Below, one piece after another: positions 1-63,950 of a stretch of 64,000 nucleotides of DNA. The translations under genes were made by a program, and so were the position numbers. Positions within the stretch are counted from its first letter, which is position 1; the number at the start of each line of letters is the position of its first letter. The notes under the pieces were generated by a model that worked only from the letters and a program-made list of their open reading frames with translations, was not told where the DNA came from and ran no database searches. Origin of the DNA: Diploscapter coronatus (taxonomy: Eukaryota > Nematoda > Chromadorea > Rhabditida > Rhabditidae); the NCBI GenBank assembly GCA_964036155.1, contig OZ038423.1:77577249-77641248 (forward strand). Reading direction: 5' to 3'.

Positions 1-1774
1 CTGAAGAAGTTCGTGACAATGTGAATCAGGTGATCAGATGAAGAATTCTTTTTCAGAACTTTCTTGGATTCAAGATAGCATCATTTAATTAAAATATATG
101 AAAATATCCATTCTTTAACATGTGTACCTGGTGTTTTCATTTTGGCAGACTCCTGAAATGTAAAGAATAATATTTTTTTAATTATAATGACATCCACTTA
201 CTGGTAAAAGCAGGTCTAGTAATCCCATATTCTGCTGATAATTGACAATTTAGTTTTGTAAAGATATAAGAATAAATAGCCAAAATACGAGAAGTATTTT
301 CAGAAGCTCATTTATTTTCGCATTTCGCTCAAACGCCGGATCGATTTTAGGATCAGTCTCTCTCCTTTTTTCGTGCTATTTCTCGATTTTCTAACCACTA
401 AAAATAACTGCACTACTTTGCACCTTCCGGATTTCCGCATCAACAATAAATATCTGTAGTTTGATTTTGTTTTTCTATTACATTCTTATTATAAAAGGCG
501 AAATTTCATTATTGGGTCGAGAAAAAAGTCGTGTGACACTAAATTTCTATTTTTCGACAGAGCTACTCTGAACCAATTGGTCTGAAATCTTACGAACATA
601 TTCCACATTCTATTTTCTAACAATAAGTATTCACGGGATTTCAATTGAATACGATTTATTCTCGAAGAGCTGTGATTTTTCAATGGCGCACAGATTTGTG
701 AACATGACAGAAAACTAACAATGAAGCTGCTGAAGAAAAATTTCGAGAATAAATCGTATTCAATTGAAATCCTGTGAATACTTATTGCTAGAAAATAGAA
801 TGTGAAATATGTTCGTAAGATTTCAGTCCAATCGGTTCAATGTAGCTCTGCGGAAAAATAGAAATTTGGTGTTACCAGACTTTTTTCTCGACCCAATGTT
901 ATGCCTAGTTGAATGAATTTGAATGGGAAAAGTAAAGTTTTAATTTGATCAGAATGGTCTAATCTTCAAAAATGTCGAAAAAAAATCCCAGTTTTCTGAC
1001 TAACCTCGGATTACGTGGACTTTTGAATTGAATATTTTAGTTGTCTCCTCGCAGTTTCATAATCGAATTCGATTTTTCACATCCTGTTTCTGCTTGTGCC
1101 TCTGCCTCTGCCTTTGTTTCTGTTTCTGTCGTCGTCCTTCTGACGCGTTCCCTCTTCAAATCCCCAGCAGAATCGGGGAGTCAGGACTGTAGATTCCTAT
1201 CTCCAATTCCATTCCAATCCATTCCCTCATCCATTCTTCGGACAAATTCCAAACAAGTCAGTGGGCGGAGCCTCGGGCATGCCGATTTGTCAGCCTCCAC
1301 AAATCTCCCATTCCCTCATTTTACAGCTAAATTTATGATTATTTTACGACCGATTTAGCACCGTAAAATTTGTTCCCGACGTTTCTAAAAACAATGTAAT
1401 GTCGAACTTATTCCAATTAGGTACAATCGTTTTGCACAATTATTTGAGTTTTTATGTGCTAGAGGAAGTTGATAAGCGTTTATCTAATATGGAAAGCTCG
1501 AATAAATCAGTATCCACTTAATTTCTACTTTTCAAAATCCTATTACCGTTTCATCATGTGGTCTCCGCAATATCTGATTATTTTTCAAGTTTTATCAGTT
1601 TCTAACACATCTTGATCAAAATTTCATCTATGGATGAAATAAAGCTAACAAATTTTGCTTTAAAAAATGTGCATACATCCTACTTGCTACTCGATGTTTC
1701 CATGCATATTAACTTCGTTACGATTCCAAGGAAACTTCCTTCATATTTGCAGTTAGACATTGTTTCATTTTCAG
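1..1774. other. Upstream non-coding DNA
   Basis: AT-rich DNA left of the first recognisable coding exon. Apart from the inverted repeat listed separately I see no convincing exon. An open frame at 1041-1358 (+) is dominated by Ser/Val/Leu from pyrimidine-rich DNA and has no splice or homology support. The segment ends in a good splice acceptor (TTTCATTTTCAG, ending at 1774). The following exon is therefore either cis-spliced to an unseen leader exon or receives a trans-spliced leader, as is usual in nematodes. Confidence 0.5.
511..897. repeat. 155-bp imperfect inverted repeat (fold-back element)
   Basis: The left arm 511-665 and right arm 743-897 are reverse complements over about 155 nt with roughly 90 percent identity by eye. 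The spacer of about 77 nt is 666-742. Matching landmarks are ATTGGGTCGAGAAAAAAGTC in the left arm against GACTTTTTTCTCGACCCAAT in the right arm. The arm ends next to the spacer read TTTATTCTCGA and TCGAGAATAAA. The arms have diverged by scattered substitutions, so the element is not brand new. It could be a fold-back mobile element or a source of long hairpin RNA. I could not identify a target-site duplication or a coding region. Confidence 0.85.
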
Positions 1775-1784
1775 TAATCATTTG

Positions 1785-2369
1785 ATGTATATAGAAGTGA
1801 AACGGCCCATACTCAGCGTATTGTATATTCTCGCCCTCCTGTTCTCGGTTCCTCTATCCTTCCTCGTCTGGTACGTCAGAAGGGAGCTCGTCAAGGAGAC
1901 AGACGTCGCCGGGGGCACCGAGGTTGGTATCGAAATTTTCATAGCGAAGCTCATTCAAACACTCCTGCATATTGTTGTAATAAGAAATTATTATTTGATT
2001 AAAGAAAAAAGTAGATCAATTTTATATACGCTGATAAATTGAGTTTTTCGCAACGCCGTAACGACACATCATATGATGAAGTAGTTCCAAAGTGAGAAAA
2101 CGTCTCTCACAATCAACTCTTCTAACCAAACAGTATTTCGACATGTTGGTTAATTGTGTCGTTGTGAAGGATTCAAATTGACGAGGTGTTTTCTAAAATG
2201 CTGTACTATCTCAAATTTACTTCTTACAAATAAGCAATCATAAAATGGAATTTAGTTCGGTTGCCTGAAACAAGAATCGAAGACTACTATTGACGGAGGC
2301 GAATCGAGACTAACAAAGAGGAACACTAGCTCGCAGATTAATAACTTTGAGATCCGCATAGATCATTAA
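1785..2369 (+). CDS. Small single-pass membrane protein upstream of bus-8 (83 aa, two exons)
   Basis: Exons are 1785-1922 (46 codons, donor GAG|GTTGGT) and 2256-2372 (acceptor AATTTAG; 37 codons, then TAA at 2367-2369). Joined in phase 0 they give 83 residues; the other two frames of the second exon have early stops. Exon 1 has the G/C-ending codons typical of real exons here. Residues about 8-30 (ILSVLYILALLFSVPLSFLV) form one transmembrane or signal-anchor segment, followed by the basic-acidic stretch YVRRELVKETD. The C-terminal half is polar (Ser/Thr/Lys/Glu). I do not recognise the family. The stop lies 3 nt before a good donor (CAG|GTAGGA, 2373), which could splice to the bus-8 start exon at 4002. 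The frame may therefore be an upstream cistron of the bus-8 mRNA, the first gene of an operon, or an independent gene. A direct in-frame fusion to bus-8 is not possible with these junctions. Confidence 0.55.
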
Positions 2370-2372
2370 CAG

Positions 2373-4001
2373 GTAGGAATCATATTCATAAACCATCGAA
2401 AGTCAATCTTGTTTGGGTTACGATAATCATAGCTTTGATACTAATAATTATGAACTTCGGAAAACTGATCTCATATTTTTGAGACGTGTTATGACTTACC
2501 TTGAATTAGCTATCGTATTCACATTCATTCAAGTAGTTTGTGGAGTTAGAAATTATAAACACCAGAATACTTGCCACTCACTAATGTTGAATTTCAAAAT
2601 GTAATAGACCTCTAAAAAGGTACTTATTATTATAGGAGATTTCATTTGAGTGAAAACAAATGACCAGCGCTAATTTGGAATTGGTAGAGTTAAGATTGCT
2701 TAGATGGATAATACTGAAAAGCAGTCGCGATTCGAGAGAAATTTTGTTTATTACTTCCTTTTCCAGTTTTCCCCATATTCTTCGTTTCATCAACCAAAAC
2801 ACTTGAATTTCCCTATTCGCTATGCTTCTCGCCTGTAACCAATTTCCTTGTGCTTTTCAATTTTGTCGGGTTTTATCGGGGGCAAATCTGCTTGATTTGA
2901 AAAGTGAAGAAAGTGGAGGAGACCGGCTGGTGAAACATCGAATCGAGCAGCTAGCTAATTCCAGGGAAAGTTTGATAGAAACGGCGAAAGACGATACGCG
3001 CGCGGAGGGACCAGTCGTGTCATCCAATTTGCAGTTCTTGTTTCGGCCAGGCCTGGCTTATCTGTGCGTATCGGACTTTCATCTCGGGATTTCGAATTTC
3101 ACCCTGCGCCTTCGCTTTCTCCTCAATTTTCTCTATGCATTGTCCTCGAAGATGGCTATCTGCACGAGAATACAGGCTTCCAACAACACAAATCTACTTG
3201 AATGTGGAGAAAGTGAAAGCAAATTGAAATTGCGAACGAAGTCCTTTCTGAGGAGGATACTGCATATGCAGTCGAGATTGAATGTACTTCGGTCTCCTTC
3301 AACTTTTCAAATGACCTATTTGCTCCTTCTGCTTTGACGTTGATGTCGTGTAGACGTAATCATCGCGCAATTCTCTAATTTATCCGCATTTCATTTCATG
3401 CCCATATACATATCTGACCTACCTAGATAATTTATGTATGCGTACCACTAACTCATTTCAGCATGCGAACCTTCTAAAATTAATCAAACATAGTTTAATC
3501 TGTAAAGTACACTAGCGTAGCTCCCCCATTGCTGATTTTTTCTATAATGATAAAATTTCAATCGAATCGACGTGTGAAAATGAGAACTAGGTGACTAACC
3601 AAAAGTCTGCAAATAGTCATGATTGATCTCAGATTTTCAACCGCGTTATTATTCTTAGTTTGCATATTGAACGTCTTCCTCGAGTGCTGTACTTTCTGAG
3701 AAATGTTTATCCAGACGTCCGAGGTATTTGAGTTATTTCACACCCAAACGGAGATTCAATTACAAAGCAATTTTGAAGATCAAACATTGTAGAAAACTCG
3801 GATATTTATCTTGCGAACATCTGCATACCACCTAATCTGACACTTTCACATATCGTTAAAATCCAATTTAAATTTCTTTGCCCCTTAAATCATTATTAAT
3901 CCTAAGATCTTCTTACGTCAAACTAAAGTCCACCTAAAACGATTGCTTTTAGGAAACTCAAAAATTTCTCGTGTATTATTCTGAATTACTACTTTTTACA
4001 G
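2373..4001 (+). other. Intron or intergenic spacer before the bus-8 start exon
   Basis: This lies between the small membrane ORF and the first bus-8 coding exon. It contains one long open frame (2822-3337, 171 codons). The middle of that frame (about 2890-3060) is GC-richer than its surroundings and not low-complexity, but I could not fit it with acceptor, donor and phase to either neighbour. I list it as unexplained rather than as a gene. The region probably carries the bus-8 promoter if bus-8 is transcribed separately. Confidence 0.4.
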
Positions 4002-4005
4002 GATG
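3990..4005 (+). promoter_or_regulatory. Splice acceptor abutting the bus-8 start codon
   Basis: TACTTTTTACAG ends at 4001 and is followed by G and then ATG at 4003. Only one base separates the acceptor from the initiator. That arrangement is common where a nematode trans-spliced leader is added, but a cis-splice from the donor at 2373 is equally compatible with the sequence. Confidence 0.5.
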
Positions 4006-6188
4006 CAAATAATCATAATTCATCCGGAGCAATGGAACGGAGGGTCAGATCGATGCACTGTCGCTCTCATAAGACATCTCAAAGCAAGGGGACATCAAGT
4101 TTGATTTATAAATTTCATGAAATTCAACTTTTCAATCATTAGGTGATATGGTACACGACAATGATAGACGATTACTGGAAGAATAATGATTTTGAGGGAG
4201 TCGGTAGGGACTTTATATTTGACTTTACTTTGGAATCGAAGTCTCAGATGTCCGAGAGCACCGTATTCAATTGCATCCTGGCGACTGGTGGAGTCAGAAC
4301 ATTTACCTGGGTTGGAAGATCGTTTCGAGTGGACTGAATCCAGACTTGGTCATTCTCGACCATTCTGCTAGGTTATCAAGCACCATTTTTGTCAAATGAT
4401 AATTTTATCTGTTGAAGCTGCATCCCAATGATTAAATGGCGTTATCCGAAATGTCGTGTTCTGTTCTACTGCCATTTCCCACAGCAACTTGTCACTCCTA
4501 ACAGATTCTTCCTATACAGGTTTGTAAATTATCTAAGAAACCTGGGTTCATCGTGTTGTCGGTTATGAGAGAAAAAAACGTTTAAGATGATGGGGAATCT
4601 TTCCTTCGTTCTGTTTTCTACGATTTCGTGAATTTTTACGCCATGATATTACGATGAATTCATATTACCAATTATTATCTAATGAGAAATTTTATTTCTA
4701 GATGGTACTCGAAATTGATTGGGCTGATTGAAGAAGAGCTGTTCCTTCAGACGGACAAAATCATGGTCAACAGCAAATTTACAGGTACAGCATCCAAAGT
4801 CCGAATAAAATGCAGACAATTACGATTTAGCCAAACAATTCGAAAAAGTTATGCCTAATGTTCCTCGAGATAAAATCCGTGTGGTCTATCCGCCCTGTGA
4901 CATTGATTCTATCGTTAGTTCGGTAAGTTATTTCTTTTCTTGTTTTGAAGAAATAATTCATTTCTAGGCACAGGCCCCTATTAGTCGGAGAGACAGACCC
5001 TCGAATTCGGCATATCTATTCCTTTCGATGAATCGTTTTTGGCCTGAGAAACGACTAGATATCATCGTCGAGGCTGCATGTAAAGATCTTATGCAATTAG
5101 GCTGATCTTCATATCTAAATTTTAGCCATTTTGAAATCTCGTGGCTATAAATTCCATGTGCAATTGGCCGGTTCTGTCATGCCTCATATCCCAGAAAGCC
5201 GTATTTATTATGATTTGCTCAAGAAAATGGCTAACGTAGAAATAAATCAGCACTTTCTGAGTTTTCATTTGAATTTTTAGGAATTAGACGTTATGGACGT
5301 CGTAGATTTCATTCCTTCTCCAAATGAGCAGACAAAATTTGCACTCTACAGGAAGTGTGATTCTGCGTTATATACTCCACCTGATGAGCATTTTGGAATC
5401 GTGCCTATTGAGGTAAGGAGTTGAAAAGAAACGTTTGAGTCATGTTAATTTTCTGTAGAGCTATGACTATTTCCTTCCCCATATAATTCCATTTCACGTT
5501 GCATAAAACAAGCGAGAAGTTTAATTGGCATGCATATTTTAGGCCCTCGATCAACGTCGTCCAGTGATCGTGTGCAACAGCGGAGGCCCTGCGGAAACAG
5601 TGCTCGAGGATGTAACCGGTACGAGAATTGCAGAACCTAGGGCTGATTTGCTCGCAGAGGCCATGATTCTTCACATGAAGAAGGAGGAATGGCCTGATTT
5701 GGATACTGATGAAGGATATTGCAAACAGGTAAATTGATCTTCATCTCTAAAGGTTATATCGGTAAAAAAGAATAAGACCATTTACTATCCACTTCAAATA
5801 AATTCGCCCTTTCAATTTGATGTTCAAGTGTTTTTCCTTACAATTTTTCAGAATTTGTAGGGAATTTGAAGTGGAATTTTGGTTAAAATCACTAGCCTTC
5901 ATGAAGATGAATAAATTAGGAAATTTATAAACCGCATGATGCAAGATATAGACGAAATAGGGTAGAGAAGGGCCAGATACGATAACTTTTATCATACTAT
6001 TTTTACTACTATGTCTTGCGGTTTAAAGGTTGCCAACAATTTTCCATTTTCAGCGTGCCCGTTTCGAAAGGGACTTCTCCACCCGAGGTTACAGTGCTCA
6101 CATCGACTCAGCTATTTCAGAATTCTTCCCAAGTTACGTCCCCCTGCCTTTCGCTTCCCACCCAAATGAACGCTCAGCCCGTGGTTAA
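4003..6188 (+). CDS. bus-8: ALG2/BUS-8-type GT4 mannosyltransferase, complete (410 aa, 11 exons)
   Basis: The exons, all phase-consistent, are 4003-4098, 4143-4203, 4248-4371, 4418-4519, 4702-4784, 4831-4922, 4968-5079, 5126-5235, 5281-5412, 5543-5728 and 6054-6188 (TAA). The total is 1233 nt, or 410 aa; human ALG2 is 416 aa. The first GT-B domain starts at residue 1 with IIIIHPEQWNGGSDR, the position of the ALG2 nucleotide-sugar fold entry. LFYCHFPQQLV and MVNSKFTA match family motifs. The second domain has the GT4 E-x7-E motif, EHFGIVPIE (Glu296 and Glu304), followed by VIVCNSGGPAET. ALG2 adds the second and third mannose to dolichol-linked GlcNAc2Man on the ER cytosolic face. Nematodes have a second, diverged copy, BUS-8, needed for epidermal and cuticle surface properties. 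I favour BUS-8 because the usual GGAER is GGSDR and gap-2 follows, but true ALG2 cannot be excluded. There is no transmembrane segment inside the ORF. Confidence 0.9.
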
Positions 6189-6555
6189 AGAGTTTTTTAT
6201 CCTTATTTTTATAAATTTCTAGTAAAAATTCGAGCCTTTATTTCTTTCTGCTAATGTGATTTCTTCTGAATTGCTCACGGGTATCGTTGTGATATGAAAA
6301 GAGCAAGTCCTTAATTTAGCACTTCTTTTCTCCGATAAATTTTTAGCGTTTTATCTTATCGTGATATTCCTAATTTGCAAATTTTTATTCTCAAAGAATC
6401 GTCTAGCCTTATTTTTCTTGTGATATTTTCAAGTTTTTTTTAAAGCTATATCAATGATTTGTTCTAGCTTTATTTTCATGCTTGTGATAAGCTAAGTTTT
6501 TATTTTGCACGAATTTCTAGTTTTTTTTCGTCTCTTGCACTTTATTAATGGCTTG

Positions 6556-6561
6556 AATAAA
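6556..6561 (+). terminator. Candidate poly(A) signal of bus-8
   Basis: AATAAA lies about 370 nt after the bus-8 stop codon and is followed by T-rich DNA. It is the first perfect AATAAA that I see after the stop. It is a plausible 3' end signal but is not proven. Confidence 0.45.
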
Positions 6562-7219
6562 ATTTTGGATTGTAGAATTTGATATAAATACTGCCTATTG
6601 CAGTATGAAATTAATTTTACAATCTAATGATTAGAATAAACTGATCTGTTGGATAGAAATCATCAAAGGGGGTGATAGCATATAGGAATTTGGGGAAATT
6701 ATGAAATTACAAAAAATAACATCGAAATGATTCCCATCTGACAGGAAACGGAGAATTTGAAAAAAAAAATAGATGCAAGATCGACAAATATACCAAAAGA
6801 CAAATTTTAATTCGATCATGCTTTTTTTTGGTTGTTTCTGGATTTTAGGATCGAATAAACACGATACAAATAAATTGAACACTTATACCTTTTGCCTACA
6901 TTGAAAGTGAAAGCAAAAGGCTATACATACAAGTTAGATTAGATAACTCGCATTAAACAAGTGGAGAATATCACTAAAATGTTCAAATTAGGGGAATGAA
7001 GGTAAATTTGTTAATTAAAAATATAAGCTAGAGAAGAAGTTGTTTAGCAATGAGTATCGAAAGAAACTACCCGAAACAAACGAGTTAAAACACGAAACAT
7101 GATAAATAATAGCATCAAAATATCAACAAAAATAAAATATCGAAACAGCCAAAAATGAAATCATTTCACAAAAGTTCAGAGTCTCTAGACATATAGAAAA
7201 TTGAAAATCGAGCATACAA

Positions 7220-7282
7220 ATCAGGGCTGTGCGAAACTTCGACTTCGAATTTAAAAAATTTTTAACTTCACACAGCCCTGAT
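7220..7282. repeat. Short hAT-like terminal-inverted-repeat fold-back
   Basis: ATCAGGGCTGTG (7220-7231) and CACAGCCCTGAT (7271-7282) are perfect 12-bp inverted repeats around a 39-nt AT-rich core. CAGGGCTGTG-type ends resemble the terminal inverted repeats of many hAT-family miniature elements. At 63 bp this would be a remnant or a minimal non-coding copy. There is no transposase nearby, and I could not confirm an 8-bp target duplication. Confidence 0.55.
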
Positions 7283-10200
7283 GGGAAAGTCACTAGGTCA
7301 GGCAAATGGACGAAAATGTTCTGATCAGCGAAAGATCAACATCAAATATTCAAAAATTGTAGAAAAATTGGATACAATCAGTATATAAACATTAATAGCA
7401 TATAGAAAAACCGCATATCTACCCGCTTTTTCTAGATAAAATATCAAAGTGATAGCAAATGTGTAGATCAAATGAGTGAATCTGTTTTCACTTCTTGATT
7501 CGCGAAGTCTTCCGACACGACATATGAAATCTCTTCTCATTTGTGGATGTTATAAAGTGAAGATCGACTTTTTGCCATGAACAAACGCATAGAATCAGTC
7601 GAAAACCACGATGACAACAATTTATCACAACCATAGCAATGAGTTGATGAATGAATCGACCTTCAATTCGAATGAAGAGGGAGAAGATCAATGAGTTTCC
7701 CATGAAAAAATGCCGTTCAAAATATCACCTCAGCTTAGCTCAATCCGCCTGAGATTGTGTTGTAAAACAATCATAACATTTGAGATATTTGGATCAGGTC
7801 CTTGTCAAAATTCTTCCCGTCTAAAAAGTTGTATCTGATTGCGAATGTTTTTGAGCATTTATTGTTGTTTGTTTTCAGAAATTCATGATTTTGTGAAAAT
7901 CATCTTGTTTTTGGTTCTCGAATTTAAAGATCTCCATCCGAATGCAGATCGGATTTGGGTGTTGTGGATCTATGATAAGAAAACATCTCGGAGTCCTATC
8001 GTTATCCCTCCGATCAGCTGTAGAATTTGCGAATTTCTATTTGACTATCGTTTTGGAGGATTCTCTGCGCTGTTTGTGATGCGTTGATGGATGAGTGGAG
8101 GGGAGAGGGACTGCCCGAGGCAAGGCGAAAGGCAGGCACATCTCGGTTGCAATGCCTCTTCACACAGTTCCTCTATCCATGCCTCCCCCATCTCTTTAAG
8201 TCATATTCTCTCACTCATAACCGCACCTGTAGAGGCACTCCCTCTTTTTCTACCTTCAGCCCGCATCCGTAGTTTTCTTGCCGACTTTCTAACTTTCTCA
8301 CTTCTTGCTTGCTGACATGCGTGACTCTTTCTTTCAGCGCACATTCAACCTTCAGCAGATATTCAAATGCAATTGTGCAATTGAACCTCCTTTTCTGCTC
8401 AAAGTGGAAATAGCGCAGTCGGCAAACACTTTGAACTCTTTTTCATGAAACAGAATTCTGTTTTTGAGTCGGAATCGGTTTGATTTTTCGATGACATCAT
8501 TGAGTATCTAAATTATTTGCATTTTTCATGTGTATGATGACTTTTGCGTTCCTTTTTCAATTTTTCAATGCCTTATGGTAAATGTTGAGATTTTTTCTTG
8601 CAAAAATACTCTGCACCCGCTGGACTAACAATTTGCTCTTAAATTTTCCAGCAGACTATCACTTTTTACAATCAATCGACTAGGAAGAACGGTCAAGATC
8701 TGTGACTGATTATTCATAGAAGAGTCGTGATTTTTCACGCTCTCAAAAGTGCAAAACGGAATCGCTCTATCTTCCAGTTTTGAGAGTACAGTCATCCGAA
8801 TATTTTTCAGACATAAATGTTTTATTTCCTTGCATTTGCATTTGAACTTATAAATTCTCGCTATCACATCACTTTGGCAGATTATTTACATTCATTCACG
8901 TTCGCCTCTCAAATCCTTGAAATGTTGTGTTCTCATTGCCTGATTCGCATTTTCATTGGAATTGGTAAATTTTAATCCGCAATAAGTGAGATGATCTTTT
9001 CGACTTTAATCCACTCAATCACAACTACGGAAGTCGTCTCATAATTTCTCATTTCACATCGTTGAAAAACATCTGAAGAACCAGACAGAATGAATCCTTG
9101 TGAAAATTTGCCTATTTATGGCAATTGGACTCTAGTAAACTAGAGCGAAGATAGCGAGATTCTGGCATTTTGATGAATTGAAATTGGGATGTTTCGTCAT
9201 GTAACTGTATTTAGACGCTTTTTCGGTTCTTTAAAATGATTTTTGAAATGTTTTTCGGTGTCTTCATAAGCCATTTCAGGCATTGTATATTTAGCTCAAG
9301 GACTACTTGTCATCTTCCCGTTTACCTTTTTTCCTTTTCTTTGCCTGAAGCCTGCCTATTATGTCTGTTCGGTTGGTTCTATTTGCAAATCGTAACTTGA
9401 GCGACAGCCGTAGACTCGAATAAGTCAAAGTCAAGCACTTTAGGTCATGCACTCTCATCGTCTCCCCCCTATTCTCGCTTTCCTTCCCGCTACTCTCCTC
9501 TAAATGCCTCATCCGTTCATCCATTCTCTTTCCGTCTTCCCTTTATGCCTATAATTGGAATTGCCGATTTCGTTTTTATTTTCATTGCCCTAAATTATCG
9601 CGTTTTTGTTTCCTTTGCAGCTAAAAATCCCTTTAACTTATCTCGCCGCTACCCTCCCTCGATTGGTTTATCTTCCCGAAAATCTATTTTTCAAATTTTG
9701 ATGATTTGCGTTTTTCGTTGTTTTAGCGAAAGTTTTTTCTCCAGATTAAGATTTGTTGGTTAAAGATTTTTCGTTGACACGCTTGTATATCCTCTGCAAG
9801 ATATATCCATTATTTTCTATTTTTGTTATTGATTTTGCTTATTTTCTGATTGTTTACACTTGTTCGGGGGATCCACTTCTAAATTTGTCTACAAACACCC
9901 ACACAAGCGTCGGGAAAACGGTGAATATCGCTGAAATGCAATCACTCCATCAATCGCATGAAATGCGCTGCGATCGTACAGTAATGCCGGATAGCGTCAC
10001 CTCCGAGTCTTCGATTGTGTTCATGGTGTGCTGCAGAGAAATCAAAAGTTAGACTTCCAAAATTCTTGTACCACATGCCTGATCCGAAAATTAGCGAAAC
10101 TCAATTTTATTATTTTATCCCGACATTATTCCTAATTCAACCCCGCGCTCCACCATCGTCTCGTATTAGAATTTGCTCCAGAAGTCAATAAGAATCAGAA

Positions 10201-11752
10201 CAATTACAAAAAAGACGAAAAAATAAAAAAAAAAGTGAGTCGGTTTCCTGTCAATTATGAAATGTGCCCTATTTCAACAGGGCAAGTGGCATTTTGAATT
10301 TCCGCGATTTTCCATTTTTTAGCTTCTATTTTACTTCGATTTTATCGCGATAATTACCGCCTTAATTAACTCGATTTGGATAATTGAGCAGTTCTTGCAG
10401 ATGCCACTCTGACAACATTCAATGTTTCCCGTGAATGTTGTTTCGGGCTTGAACGTTCGCCTTTTCTATTTTTTTAATTTCCAACTTTCCTGTGCTAATG
10501 ATCGTTAATTACTCTCTAGTTAGCTCGAGGTTCGTGATTTAGCAGGGATCTTGCAAGTGCTGCTTGGTCAATCTTGACTTTTTTCTCTTCTAATAGAATT
10601 TTGTTGCTGCCAGCTCGTAAACAGTCATCGTTGCTTTTGTTGATTTTCCTGAACAAGTGCCCCTCTAACTCGAATCTTGTCCTGCAGCGTATTTACTACG
10701 AGTGGATTTGGGTGAAGGATAAATGAGATATCGATACTGTGCAAATAAAATCTCCCTCGGCCTGTTACTTCTTCATCTTTATTCCCATTTCTTTTACTCT
10801 GCCTAATTTGCATACTCTATCAATCCTTTATCCAAATCAGAGGCTTGGCTGTCACCTTGTAATCATATCAGCGCGGTTGTAAACCTTTCAGATTTTTTTT
10901 TTCTGGAATTAAAAAAAACCGAATCTTCCCCAGTATCCTTATTTTTGTCTCATCCATTCGAAATTCCGAATCTTGACATCTTTACGTCATCAATGAAGAT
11001 ACGATGATTTGTTTGTGATTCTATAAAAAGCGCGAATCAGTTTCTTCTTTAGACTCTCAGGAACTTGACCTTATTGTGCTAATTATCAATTTTCTTTGAG
11101 TCTCAAGTTTCGAAAAAAGCGAAACTTTTTCAACCTTGGGATAGCAAATTGCTCTTGAATGAATCGAAAGATAGACAAAAAGAAGCTAATTTTGCCATTC
11201 GGGTAGTTTTTCTGCAAGTTCAAACTCCTCGTACTACAAATCTACCTTAATCTTGATTTTTCGCGTGAAGATCTCCTAATTTTATCGTTCTATCGATTAT
11301 TTTTTGCAAACTGGAATCACGTGTTGTTCTTTGCCAAATTCGAAACTTGTCAAGTTTGAGATTTTTCATGCCATTTCCGAAATCATTTATTTCTCGAAGC
11401 TTCTCCTCCAGAATAACGTAATAGACGAAAACTGTGTCATGAACTTTGGCACTTTATGCTTTAGCTAATGAGAACTTAGAAGAAATTTCCGTGATAAGGT
11501 CTGTCTCGCGGGGAACAGACGATATCAGTTTACTTGTTCGCTATTTTCGTTCGCTTTGCTTTGATTCGATTGTTGTTAGATTTTTGTTTCGTTTTTTCCA
11601 ATGTTAAACTTCATAAAAAAATTCATCCGGTTCAACATCCACCTATTTGGAAAGTTCACCTATTTTCGTTTACAAATTTAGTAAAACTTTCAAGTGATCA
11701 GTGAACTTGGTGAATTGTCTGGAAAGAAAAAAAAACTGCAGTAATTCAGAAG

Positions 11753-63950
<52,198 letters not shown>

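Larger units (their letters stand above)
6189..11752. other. Intergenic region between bus-8 and the RasGAP gene
   Basis: The bus-8 3' UTR is followed by about 5 kb without a supportable gene on either strand. Open frames here are short and composed of Phe/Leu/Ile/Ser or Lys/Arg, as expected from AT-rich or pyrimidine-rich DNA. Pyrimidine-rich patches occur at about 8100-8330 and 9480-9560 and could be regulatory. The last part (about 11500-11752) should contain the most distal promoter and 5' UTR of the RasGAP gene. Confidence 0.5.
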
